Part shown: one piece after another, positions 10,001 through 18,243 of the stretch | Position numbering within the stretch: the first letter of the stretch is position 1 | How the letters are laid out: each line of letters begins with the position of its first letter | NCBI GenBank assembly: GCA_041390305.1 | Contig: JAWKQE010000001.1 | Location: 1-64,000, forward strand | Direction of reading: 5' to 3' | Origin: JACKCR01 sp041390305 | Lineage (GTDB): Bacteria; Eisenbacteria; RBG-16-71-46; CAIMUX01 | DNA length: 64,000 nucleotides | Made by a program: the position numbers and the translations under genes | Notes under the pieces: generated by a model | Databases searched by the model: none | Told to the model about the DNA's origin: nothing | What the model saw: only the letters and a program-made list of their open reading frames with translations

Positions 10001-10220
10001 CGTCGGTGCGCCGCACGGTAAGGAGAGCGTGAAGGAAACGGTCGTAGAGATGCCGAGCCAGGAGGTGGGCGGCGTCTTCCCCTTGGTCACTCAGTTCACG
10101 AGAGTCGGAACTGCCGCCCGCTGCGTGCAACGCGTCCAGCTGCTCGCGCAGGGCTCGCGTGATCGGAGCCTCGTAGAGGCCTGGGGGGAGTTGTTTCTGC
10201 GATGCGGCAGGCGCAGTCAC
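7011..10220 (-). CDS. PLD-DEAD helicase-DUF3427 type defence helicase
   Basis: This protein of about 1,070 residues has a phospholipase D-like domain (HAKAWLF near residue 235, then VGSSNLS), a superfamily II helicase (Walker A ATGTGKT at 357-363, DEFH box at 470-473, motif III LGLTATPER, motif VI QQLGRGLR) and a long C-terminal region of the DUF3427 kind. Such proteins resemble restriction-type ATP-dependent translocases and are found in defence loci. Start is uncertain: GTG 10220 precedes the conserved-looking PPGLYEAPITRAL segment, but GTG 10319 is also in frame, and neither has a strong ribosome site. It is the first gene of the operon with mcrB (82 nt gap) and mcrC. Confidence 0.85.
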   Translation of the reverse strand: MTAPAASQKQLPPGLYEAPITRALREQLDALHAAGGSSDSRELSDQGEDAAHLLARHLYDRFLHALLTVRRTDDTSRTEEQVTLTNEILALLESRTPRSGASQEDALTPPFEELREVLDDLAVGLGEDRTSLRPSVPLSTSELLVNSRHDLSIGPEIQRELASADRVDLLCSFLKWSGFRLVEPALKEFLARRPGGLRVLTTAYMGATERRALDELARMGAKPKISFDTKRTRLHAKAWLFHRDSGFSTAFVGSSNLSAAAMLDGLEWNVRLSQTDNAAILRKFATTFEQYWNDIEFREYDPDRDAEAFDEATSNQKRAHNRLLAAIRIYPRPHQEEILEELQSERDRGHTRNLVVAATGTGKTIVAALDYKRLRDQARRGETYLVRSPEDGAKDEPRDLTLLFVAHRLEILEQSLTTFQLVLQDPAFGELLVGGERPVQGRHVFASIQSLTEERLSDLEPDAYDVVIVDEFHHAAAPTYDRLLTHVRPKVLLGLTATPERADGRSVLGWFDGRIASELRLWKALDQGLLSPFQYFGVSDGTDLRRVKWTPKGYDTEELRNVYTGGHRWAELVLREVERKVADISRMRALGFCVDKAHARFMADRFNDAGVESIDVTADTPRADRDDALRRLQDGRVRVVFCVDLFNEGIDVPDIDTVLFLRPTESATVFLQQLGRGLRHADGKECLTAIDFIGHAHARFRFDARFRAILGGTRRQVEQQVLRGFPLLPSGCSIQLEKHAQGTVLENIRASLRLGHRALAEDLASLGPATTLRQFLAETGTELQDIYDRPGRCWTALREQAGFAIGAGSERRKTFTNALCRMLHLDDVPRLSALAEFLRADTPPTADPDAWVQRDLFVLLGLMREPLSVMESAWRELWADAAILGELRELLALLEDGLRKVTYPLSGKLAQVPLQVHATYSLDEIMAAIDERDRRGGVRRLREGVHWCERFRTDLLFVTLEKSESDYSPTTMYRDYPISQTRFHWESQSGTHEGTKIGQRYIRHQERGSSVLLFLRHKRKDERGVTSPYLCLGEAKYVRHEGGRPMQVEWELERAMPVGEWLEVKVAGG

Positions 10221-10604
10221 TCGATTCGTGTACCCCGGAGCCGCACGGCGTGCGGAAATGGCGGCGGTTGCGTGACGAGGGGAGGATACAACGGATCGGC
10301 TGAGCCGGGGAGTGAGCACGCACGCGAACGCTTTCCACGTTCGCTACCGGGAGCGAGCCGGAGGCGAAGATCACGAGAGCACGTCGATGGAGGTCTGCAC
10401 GGGGCCAGAACCAAGGGGATACCCTGAGTTTGCCGCGCGAATCCGACCTTCGCTCCGCTCAATCGATCGATTCCGTCGAGTCGTCCGTGCTGGTCATCGC
10501 TCTCCGCTGGTAGGATTGGCCGCGGTTCGATCCGTCGGGCGCGCCGCGCGCAACCATCGGCCGCATGACCAGAGACGAGTTCGGTTGCCAAAGAGGAGCC
10601 CTCC

Positions 10605-11405
10605 ATGCGGACCCTGTTCGGCCTCCCCCTTTTCATCGTTTCGTTCGTCGGACTGCTACTCACGACCACCGCGTGGGCGGACATCGAGCATCCGTCACCA
10701 GCGACACTGGAACTAAAGGACGGTCAACGGTTCGACTACTGGCACGCGGCGCGAGTCGAGGTCAAGAATGGTGACCCACTGCTCGTTGGCTTCAACAGCA
10801 TGCCCTTCGACTCCACTCATGGCGTCGCCATCCTCGAGCCACTGGTGAAGTTCGTCGAGAACCGCGGTGACGGGCGTCATCTCAACCCAAAGCGGCTGGA
10901 AGTCTTCGGTCCCGCGTTCGCGTCGCTCACGGACATGGCCCCGGCATTGATCTACAGGAACGGTCGCTTCATGGCCTTCGGGACGTCCGTCACACCCGCC
11001 GGCCCCGAACGCATCTCCTTCTATGACTGGGAGACCCATGCTCGCCGTGACGTTTCGGCAACCAACGGGCTGAGCGTCCTGCCTCTCTTTGGAACAGGCG
11101 ACGGGACTCCAAGCCAAGCTGCATCCTTCTACGTCGATGATGCGTCGAAGAATCAGATAGCGAGCCAGGCGCAGATCGCAGCTCCCTCATCGCAGCAGAA
11201 GCATGCACGCCGCCTGATGCAGGTCGCGGGCGCGTGCTTCGTCGTCGCGGGCGCGCTCGGATTCATGAGTGCGTCCGACCAGATCGAGGACATCAACGAC
11301 TTCAATGACCAAAGCGACATAAAGCTCGATGCGGGACCGGCGAAGCGGCAGAGGGTGATGTGGGGCCTGATCACGGCGGGTGGGATGGCGCTCGTGGCGA
11401 ACTAG
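10605..11405 (+). CDS. Secreted or membrane protein of unknown function
   Basis: I do not recognise a family. The 266-residue product begins with a clear signal peptide (about residues 1-25, ending TTTAWA before DIEH) and has a second hydrophobic segment near residues 205-225 and a third at the C-terminus. The segment after the signal peptide (LELKDGQRFDYWHAARVEV) looks like a small beta barrel. AGAGGAG lies 7 nt before ATG 10605. It stands alone between the defence operon and a pseudogene region. Confidence 0.7.
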   Translation: MRTLFGLPLFIVSFVGLLLTTTAWADIEHPSPATLELKDGQRFDYWHAARVEVKNGDPLLVGFNSMPFDSTHGVAILEPLVKFVENRGDGRHLNPKRLEVFGPAFASLTDMAPALIYRNGRFMAFGTSVTPAGPERISFYDWETHARRDVSATNGLSVLPLFGTGDGTPSQAASFYVDDASKNQIASQAQIAAPSSQQKHARRLMQVAGACFVVAGALGFMSASDQIEDINDFNDQSDIKLDAGPAKRQRVMWGLITAGGMALVAN

Positions 11406-11821
11406 GGTTCGCCTGTCCCAAGGCTGGCCGACGCCGTCGAGAGCACAGGTAGGCGCGCCGGGACCGCCGCGGCCGCGGCCGAGGCGCCCCGCTCGCCCAC
11501 CACGCGGCGGCCCGCCAACATGGCTCGTTGGCGAATCACCTCGACCGGCTCCACAAAGCTACCGAGGTGGATCCCTGCCCGTCGGCCTCGGTCGATTCTG
11601 AACGCCAGACACCCCCTCCAATGCTCGAGAATGCCCCCATTCTCAGCCATCCCATGGTCGAAAATGGGGGCATTTTCAACCATCGAGACACCTTCACTCC
11701 CGCGCCCAATCGGTCGTTCCGCTTTGCCCCGGGCTTTCGTCCAGCAGATAGAGCCCTCATGTCGTCGGAGCCGGCTCGGCAACCACCCCCTCGCTGCCGA
11801 TACCGACACCGGGGGGCTACC
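11406..11821. other. Gene-free stretch with a double hairpin
   Basis: No reading frame here looks like a real gene. It contains the paired hairpins at 11627-11677 and leads directly into a frameshifted gene remnant starting at 11822. Confidence 0.55.
11627..11677. repeat. Twin hairpins with complementary C4 and G4 loops
   Basis: GAGAATG-CCCC-CATTCTC (11627-11644) and GAAAATG-GGGG-CATTTTC (11660-11677) are each perfect 7-bp-arm inverted repeats with a 4-nt loop. The loops are complementary to each other, and the two hairpins are also near-inverted copies of one another (15-nt spacer), so either two small hairpins, a loop-loop contact, or one long hairpin could form. No T tract follows. Confidence 0.75.
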
Positions 11822-12520
11822 ATGAACCGCGACACCTATGAACGGTCGCCGCCATCCTGGACGGCCACGCCGACTCGGCAGTCCGTCCAGGCCGTCGAAG
11901 CCCACCGGCAACGCACTGGCGTCCCGCTCACCCCCGTGTCCTCCTTCTCGCAGAGTCCCACGTCTTCACCGACGCGGACGAACTCGTCCCGATGCGCGCC
12001 TCCGAAGACCCGCGCTTCAGGGAGACTGCCCGAAACGTTCGCACGCTTCGTCTACTGCCTCGGCTACGAGTCAGTACACGTCGGGCGCAAATACCCAGGA
12101 ACGGCGGGTCTCCGCAGTTCTGGAAGCTCCTCTGGTGCTGCCTCCACGACATCACCGGCCCACGCACGCCGCGAAGTCCTGAAGTCGACGACGTCCTACG
12201 AGGAGCGCATCGCACGGAAACTCCAGCTGCTGGGCGAACTCCGCGACCGCGGCGTCTGGCTCGTCGACGCAAGCATCGTCGCCCTCTATCGGCCGGGGGG
12301 CACAAAGCCCAGCCCCACGCAGCAGCGACTCGCGATCCAAACGGGCTGGGATCTCCACGTCCAGGGCATCGTCCGCGAAGCCGCACCGCGCTTCACGATC
12401 GTGGTCGGCAAGGGCGTCGCTCGCGCACTCGGTGACCGGATCGACAAAGCGACAAACGGACAACACGTCGTCCTCCCGCAGCCGCAGGCACACCTCGATC
12501 GTGCAGCTCGCGTGACGGTT
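11822..12520 (+). pseudogene. Frameshifted gene remnant, possibly DNA-glycosylase-like
   Basis: Protein-like segments alternate between two frames. From ATG 11822: MNRDTYER, then AAILDGHADSAV, then QAVEAHRQRTGV, then PRVLLLAESHVFTDADEL, then ETFARFVYCLGYES, then PQFWKLLWCCLHDI, then YEERIARKLQLLGELRDRG through PQPQAHL near 12500. At least six shifts are needed to join them. The joined product resembles small uncharacterised proteins I associate loosely with the uracil-DNA-glycosylase fold (LLLAESH, WLVDAS, VVGKGVARAL, final PQPxAHL), but this is tentative. Either a decayed gene or a locally error-rich assembly. Confidence 0.6.
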
Positions 12521-12740
12521 CAGCGGACCTACTTCGAGATGACGTCGAGAGCACGGCACTGCGAGTGGCCAGACGAGCGAGACCGCCTAGAGCCCAGAGA
12601 ACTCGCTGAGGATCCTGCGGACCGCGTGGGACCTATGCCTGTCGGGGTGTTGGCGTCCCAGCTTCGGAGGCACCGTATCGACGCACGCCTCTCTCGGCGA
12701 CTCCATAAGGTCACCTTCCACGAATCCACTCTGTGATCGG

Positions 12741-13892
12741 CTCTCTCTTGTCCCGTGACCCGCCCCACCCGAACAAACCAAAAAGAGGTATCCCCTTAGT
12801 CCCAGCAAGGTTGGTTACCACTATTAATCTCTTTGACAGATGCCCCTTCCGGCGACTAACTTCGTCCCACCTCAACCATTCCGGATAACCCGGACGGGGT
12901 TGCCATTCGGGGTATTCGGATGACAAACCGAAGGAACCGCATCTGGTCAGGGGCAACAGTGCAGTCGTCCTTTTCTTCCCTCATTCTCGGAACACTGACG
13001 ACCATCACTGCCACCGCCTACATGCCGCCGCCGGTGAGCTGGACATCGTGCCGGATGAGCTCCCTTGGGAAGATCAGCAGATCGCAGACGTGGAGGACGA
13101 TGCCGTCAATACTCCCCGCAGAGCTGGGACAAGAGCGTTGGGTTGACCTGGTCGCTTCATCGCGTATTCCGTGTTTGACCGTATTGTGGGCAAAGAATGA
13201 TGCGTCCAAACGATGCCAACTGAAAGCCTCACCGTCGCCCCAGAACCCTCCTCGAAGCCGGGCGTTGCAGAAGACTGCCTGCTTGAGCTTGCATCGATTG
13301 CCGGAGCTGAAGTGGTCGTGACTACGTCGAAGTTCGAAGGCAGCGCCCTATGCTGAAAGCTTCGACGATGGGACCAACTCAAGTCGATGTTGGATTCCAT
13401 GCCATCTTCCAGACCCGTCACTTTGGTTTCTCTTCGTGACTTCCTTGCGGCTCAAGCTCAAGCTGGCTCAGGGTCGCGGAATCGGCACTTCGAACGATCT
13501 CGGCTGCAAGCTGATCGAGGTTCCTAGGCGGAACGGACTTGTTCTTAGCCTTCGAGGCACTTGCGAGCACCGATTGGGCTTCCAGGCTGAAGCTAGCAGA
13601 TCGTTCAGAGCTGCTATCATGCTTCGAAGATGTGGTGAGCATTCAAGGAGCTGCAGAGTCTCTACAGATGCACTCGGCCGCAACCCAGAGAATGCTCACT
13701 CAGCTTCCGATGGCGGAAGCTTGCTTCGTCGAGCAATGCAGTTGCCACGGAGTCCAGTGTAATCGTAGAGATCGCCGCCCGTTCCGGCTCTTCACTTGGG
13801 AGGGGCTCTGTCTGACAACGGGACGGCCTGCGTCCGCTCGGTCTCTACCTCCAGTCCACGAGCGTACTCTCAAGGGTGCCGCTTTCGACTAG
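12741..13892. other. Lower-GC gene-poor stretch with out-of-frame coding fragments
   Basis: Base composition falls clearly below that of the flanks. No complete gene is visible, but short protein-like pieces are: an open plus-strand segment 12889-13143 without a start (contains AVVLFFPHSRN and AGELDIVPDELPWED, vaguely thioredoxin-like), GRFIAYSVFDRIVGKE around 13150-13195 in another frame, CLLELASIAGAEVVVTTSKF around 13280-13340, and TPR-like SLRGTCEHRLGFQAEA around 13545-13595. These read as remains of one or more genes joined by indels. Confidence 0.4.
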
Positions 13893-14480
13893 TGCAGTCA
13901 TGTCGATGATTGGCCAAGGTGCGGCATCTATCCGTCTTGGTGCTCTGGAAGGCATGCCCGGGCAATCTTACGACTGGCTCGAACACTGGTCGACTGCAAG
14001 ACTCATGGAGGTCCGCTTCATAGGATCGCACTGTACGAGTACATCGCCGAAATCCAACTGACCGAAGCTCGCTTTGAGAGGGCACGAAGGCTTCTGGCAA
14101 GGGCCATTCGGTTCGGCCAGACGCTCGGCGACCCCGAAGCCCAATTCGAACCCCAGTACCGTCTCGCCGAAGCCGAACTCGCTCTCGGCAACGAATCCCT
14201 CGCCCGCCAGCTCGCGGTCGAGGCCCGTGACGATTTCGCCGGCCGGGGCAACCGCCTCGAAGCCGCCTTCGCTGCCCGCGTCGCCGCCCAGGCCCTTCTC
14301 TGCCAGGGCAGCTGGACCGAAGCACTCGAGGAACTCGAGTCCATCCACGCCACTCTCGAAGAGTTCGGCGAACAGTTCGAGATCCACCGCGTCGCGCGCC
14401 TGATCGAAGCCGCGCACGCGCAAACCAGGATCTACGACATCCGCGCCCAGGAGCGCGAGTCCCGCGCCAGGCAGGCCGCA
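13893..14480 (+). pseudogene. In-frame TPR extension of the sigma-54 activator lacking a start
   Basis: Directly upstream of and in frame with the activator, a stop at 13890 is followed by uninterrupted codons. From about 13950 the translation is TPR-like helical sequence (LEELESIHATLEEFGEQF near 14320-14375). There is no ATG, GTG or TTG before 14481 in this frame. I take it as the former sensor part of the same protein, separated from its start by an indel near 13900-13950. Confidence 0.55.
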
Positions 14481-15596
14481 GTGGCCGCGGCCAAGGCGAA
14501 GCAGAACCAGAAGAGCGACCTCGTCACCTCCGTTGCAGACGCCGCCCCGACACACCACGCCGCGTCCGCCACCGTCGCTCCTTCTTCCCAGTCTTCCGAG
14601 TCTTCGCAGGCTGCAGAGTCTTCGGCCACTCCAAACGCAGCCAGCTCCACCGACTCGCCCCATCTCGTCAACGCCGTCAACGAGCCGGCCCTGGTCGCCG
14701 GCCTCAGCAGGCGTTTCCTCTCCTTCCTCGAGCAGGTGGACAACGCTGCGAACAGCAACGCGTCGATCCTCCTTCTCGGTGAGACGGGCGTGGGCAAGGA
14801 ACTGATCGCACGCCGGATTCATGCACGCAGCTCCCGTGTTTCCGCGGAGTTCGTGCCGTTCAACTGCGGGACGAGTTCGGTCGAGCTGTTCGACTCGGAG
14901 CTCTTCGGCTATGTGCGGGGGGCGTACACGGGTGCGGCGGGGAATCGGAAGGGGCTGTCGCGTACCGCTCATGGTGGCACGCTCCTCCTCGACGAAGTGG
15001 GTGAGCTCTCCACGGACCTCCAGACCCGCCTCCTCCGGATGCTCGAGAACGGAGAGGTGCGGCCGGTTGGGTCTGATCGGGTCGAGAGTGTCGATGTGCG
15101 CATCATCGCGGCGACGAATCGCGACATCGATCAGCTCGTGCGGCAGGGGACCTTCCGTCAGGACCTGCTCTTCCGCCTCGACATCATCCGGCTCGAGGTT
15201 CCGTCGCTCCGCGAACATGCGGAGGACATCGCGCTTCTCGTGCCGCACTTCCTCGATCTCGCGCGTCGGAACGGGCTGGGTTCGGTGAAGGGCATCGCTC
15301 CGAACGTCGTGCGCCGGCTCCGAGATCACGACTGGCCGGGCAACGTGCGGGAGCTGCGGAACGAGGTCTTCCGGCTCGTCACCACGAACCGGGGCGAGTT
15401 CATCTCTTCGTGGGAGCCGCGTCCCAAGGCAGCGGACGTGGACAAGCCCTTGGCCGCGCCCGCACTCGTACAGGATGCGCTCCGCCAGACGAGCGGATCC
15501 GTCGCGGCGGCGGCGCAGCTGCTCGGCGTCAGTCGCCCTTCCCTCTACCGACTCATCGAAAGGCTCGGTCTCGACCTCTCGGGCTTCCGGGAGTGA
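14481..15596 (+). CDS. Sigma-54-dependent transcriptional activator, N-terminus broken
   Basis: The product holds a complete sigma-54-interacting AAA+ domain: Walker A GETGVGKE (100-107), GAYTGA loop (147-152) that contacts sigma-54, Walker B LLLDEVGEL (168-176), and a Fis-type helix-turn-helix at the end (SVAAAAQLLGVSRPSLYRL). It would open RpoN-bound promoters; rpoN lies at 43064-44542. GTG 14481 is the first usable start, yet the same frame stays open and clearly coding back to 13893, with TPR-like helices (IALYEYIAEIQLTEARFERARRLL is one, given here only by its ends) and no start codon. The natural protein was probably longer, with a TPR sensor region now cut off. Confidence 0.8.
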   Translation: MAAAKAKQNQKSDLVTSVADAAPTHHAASATVAPSSQSSESSQAAESSATPNAASSTDSPHLVNAVNEPALVAGLSRRFLSFLEQVDNAANSNASILLLGETGVGKELIARRIHARSSRVSAEFVPFNCGTSSVELFDSELFGYVRGAYTGAAGNRKGLSRTAHGGTLLLDEVGELSTDLQTRLLRMLENGEVRPVGSDRVESVDVRIIAATNRDIDQLVRQGTFRQDLLFRLDIIRLEVPSLREHAEDIALLVPHFLDLARRNGLGSVKGIAPNVVRRLRDHDWPGNVRELRNEVFRLVTTNRGEFISSWEPRPKAADVDKPLAAPALVQDALRQTSGSVAAAAQLLGVSRPSLYRLIERLGLDLSGFRE

Positions 15597-15631
15597 ATTG
15601 GGAAGCCGCTGACGTCCAGCCGCTTCCCAAT
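15597..15631. terminator. Hairpin between convergent genes
   Basis: Arms ATTGGGAAGCCGCTG (15597-15611) and 15617-15631 pair with one mismatch around a 5-nt loop. It lies right after the activator's stop and before the end of the minus-strand kelch protein, so it may end transcription from both sides. There is no long T tract. Confidence 0.5.
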
Positions 15632-15755
15632 CCTCTTCAGCATTCCGCCTACCGCCTACCTGAATCCCTTCATTCACTCTTCCAACTCGTAGGCTGAGTT
15701 CCGGCTCTTGTTCTGCCCCCAAGTACCGAGCAGACACTTCAGTTGACCGTTCCGC

Positions 15756-17471
15756 CTACCTCACGGTCACCACTCGCCCTGACGTCGTCCCGTTCCCGGC
15801 CCGGAACCGATAGAAGTAGACGCCTGCGGGAACGCGCTCTCCACTCCGATTCGTCAGGTCCCACTCCACGACATGGTCCCCGCGAAGCGCGTCGGGCTCC
15901 GTGAACGTGTGCACCCGAGCTCCGTTCGCATCGTAGATCGCCCCCTCGAGCGGTCCGCTCTGCGGGAGGTCGAGACGGATGCGAACGATGCCGTCCGTCG
16001 GGACGGGCCAGGCCTGCGACGTCATCGTCGTGAGCACGTTCGTGTCGTTGGGTGAGACACTGGACGGGTTGCACGGCTCTTCGTCGAACTCGGCGATGTA
16101 GACGGAGGCGATCGTCTCCTCGCACGGGTACTGGTTGATGCCTCCGATCACGACCATCGCGCTGTAGTTCGGGTCGTAGACCATGGCGTGGTGGCTGCGT
16201 TCCGAGGGCAGTCCGTCCGTCGGTACGGTCGGCGACCACCAGCGGGCGGCCCAGAATCCGTAGTACCACACGTCGTTGTAACGGCTCCCGGCGTCCTTTC
16301 CGCCGAACATGATGAGCGTGTCGTGTGCGGGGTCGATCACGATGCGCGCGGCCTCGCGGGCGGGCGGCGGATCGCAGTCGCCGAAGCTCATGAGCTCTGT
16401 CCAAACGAGTGTGTCCAGGTTGAGACTCCAGAGATCGTTCCTGTACACGGAGAGGTGCCCGCCTCCGAACACGAGGAGCTGACGGGGGCCGCCTTCGGGT
16501 TCGTACATCGCCAGGCCGGCGAGTCCGCGGGGCGGCGGCGCGCCGGCGCTGCCGTGGAGCATCGTCCACTCGTTCGTGACGAGGTCGTAGGCCCACGTCT
16601 CCTCCCCGATGTGGTGCGAGTCGCCGTGAATGAGCATCCGCGGGTTGCCGTTCGGGTTCGCGTCGTAGACGGCGCGGTGATAGCGGCAGCTGGGGCCGGT
16701 GTCGCTGAGGAACGTCCACTCCTGGGTCACGAGGTCCAGGGCCCAGACGTCCGAGAGGGACGTCGTGCCGATGGCTCCTCCATGGATGACCATGCGGCGG
16801 TTCCCACCGGGGTTGGGGTCGTAGATCGCAGATGCGAACCACCTTGCGGAAGGTCCGGTCTCGCCCGCGGGGATCGCGGCCCACTCGTCGTCGCTGTTCG
16901 GGTTCAGCCAGTGCGTGATGTTGGTGAAGCCATCGTCGTTGCAGCCACCTCCGAACGTGTAGACGGCGCCGGTCTCGGGATCGAGGATCGCGGCGATCCC
17001 GACGGGCTCTCCGGGCACGGACGGCCAGGATCCCCACGCAGTGGGAGTCACCTCGAGTTCGAACGCTCCGGAGTTGTCGACGAGGTTCCCGCACTCCGGA
17101 ATGTAGGCGAGCGTCTCGATGTTCTTGTAGCTGGGCGGGATCGTGATCTCGGTGCCGGGCTCGAGGCCATCGACCATCCACGTGCGGGTGGCTTCGGTCG
17201 TCCCGATGATGCCGTCCAGGTGCACTCCCTGGAACGATCCGAGATGACTGCTGTCGAAGTAGACGGGTGCCTGTGCCGAAGACATCGACACGGTATAGGG
17301 AATCCCCCTATACCAGGGCAGCGCCACGGTGGCTGCATCGTTGTTGAATGAAGATGCACAGAGATCGATCGCGTTGTCCCTCGAGTCCACGGTCACGGTC
17401 CAGGCATCCGCAACCACTGCAGTCGTTCCGATGAGCACAAAAGCAACCAAGGCAGAGGTGATACGTGACAT
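15756..17471 (-). CDS. Secreted kelch-repeat protein with FlgD-like C-terminal domain
   Basis: The 571-residue product starts with a signal peptide (MSRITSALVAFVLIG...) preceded by an AGGGGGG ribosome site, which is why ATG 17471 is preferred over the longer open frame. The middle contains repeated kelch/galactose-oxidase-like blades (FGGG, VIHGG, FGGKDAG, VVIGG) that would fold as a beta propeller. The end, with VPAGVYFYRFRAG and VVTVR, is the FlgD-Ig / T9SS-type sorting domain seen on exported proteins of T9SS-bearing phyla. Ligand unknown. It is divergent from the ECF sigma gene. Confidence 0.82.
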   Translation of the reverse strand: MSRITSALVAFVLIGTTAVVADAWTVTVDSRDNAIDLCASSFNNDAATVALPWYRGIPYTVSMSSAQAPVYFDSSHLGSFQGVHLDGIIGTTEATRTWMVDGLEPGTEITIPPSYKNIETLAYIPECGNLVDNSGAFELEVTPTAWGSWPSVPGEPVGIAAILDPETGAVYTFGGGCNDDGFTNITHWLNPNSDDEWAAIPAGETGPSARWFASAIYDPNPGGNRRMVIHGGAIGTTSLSDVWALDLVTQEWTFLSDTGPSCRYHRAVYDANPNGNPRMLIHGDSHHIGEETWAYDLVTNEWTMLHGSAGAPPPRGLAGLAMYEPEGGPRQLLVFGGGHLSVYRNDLWSLNLDTLVWTELMSFGDCDPPPAREAARIVIDPAHDTLIMFGGKDAGSRYNDVWYYGFWAARWWSPTVPTDGLPSERSHHAMVYDPNYSAMVVIGGINQYPCEETIASVYIAEFDEEPCNPSSVSPNDTNVLTTMTSQAWPVPTDGIVRIRLDLPQSGPLEGAIYDANGARVHTFTEPDALRGDHVVEWDLTNRSGERVPAGVYFYRFRAGNGTTSGRVVTVR

Positions 17472-17640
17472 CACCAACCCCCCTCTTGTATGTTGAAGAC
17501 CTATGGTTCGTGTCGCGCGTTTGGCTCCCGGACACGATCCCTCCGCAAGGATCGAAGGCCGTCCGGGGGGCCTCCACGAACTGACTGCGTATTCCGCCTC
17601 GCTCACCTACCAGGTTTCTTTGCGTTGGGGGAAAAACTCC

Positions 17641-18222
17641 ATGGAAGATCGTCTCTCGAACGACCCCGAGTTCTGGGAAGGAATCGAGGCCTTGAAGGCC
17701 GAGAACGAACCGACGATCAATGCGGTCGTCGACTACCTCTACGACGACCTGCGTGATGTCGCGCACCGGATCATGTGGCAGGAGGGTGAGGAGAGGACGA
17801 TCCAGCCGACCGCCCTGCTCCATGACGCGTATCGACGTCTCCAGGCCGCCTCGAACCCGATCCGATGGAAGGGCGCCGAGTATGCAAAGAGGCTGTTCGC
17901 ACGAACGATGCGTCGCGTTCTCATCGAGGAAGCGAGGAAGAGGAAGGCACTGAAGCGGGACGGGTCCCAGGTGCCGCCCGCGTGGGTCGTGTTCCGCGAC
18001 TATACCGAGATCGAACTCGATACGATCCTCGACATCGACCGCCTGCTCCAGGAGCTCCGAACCAGGGGCTTGATGGGCGTGCGGCAGTCGGACGTGATGG
18101 AGATGATTCTCTTTTCGCAGGCCGAGCAGTTCGACGTCGCACATGAGCTCGGAATCACCGTGCGCCAGGTCCAGAAGGACTGGGCGGACGGACGCTACTG
18201 GTTGGCCAAACGGATGGCCTGA
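17641..18222 (+). CDS. ECF43-like RNA polymerase sigma factor
   Basis: The 193-residue protein matches the Sig-70_X6 type of sigma factor: region 2 with YLYDDLRDVAHR, the signature TIQPTALLHDAYRRL, and a region 4 helix-turn-helix near the end (VAHELGITVRQVQKDW). Members of this group are usually encoded beside a Ser/Thr protein kinase that controls them, and a kinase gene follows after 21 nt here. ATG 17641 is chosen because of GGGGGA upstream; the longer frame from 17503 has no family resemblance. The sigma factor is intact although its kinase partner is broken. Confidence 0.82.
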   Translation: MEDRLSNDPEFWEGIEALKAENEPTINAVVDYLYDDLRDVAHRIMWQEGEERTIQPTALLHDAYRRLQAASNPIRWKGAEYAKRLFARTMRRVLIEEARKRKALKRDGSQVPPAWVVFRDYTEIELDTILDIDRLLQELRTRGLMGVRQSDVMEMILFSQAEQFDVAHELGITVRQVQKDWADGRYWLAKRMA

Positions 18223-18243
18223 CAGCTCGACACCGGAGGCTCG

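Noticed and set aside
2689..10220. Type I restriction-modification system
   Set aside because: No methyltransferase or specificity subunit; McrB and McrC signatures fit better.
13968..15737. 589-codon minus-strand frame opposite the activator
   Set aside because: Arg/Glu-rich shadow; the plus-strand AAA+ motifs are unambiguous.
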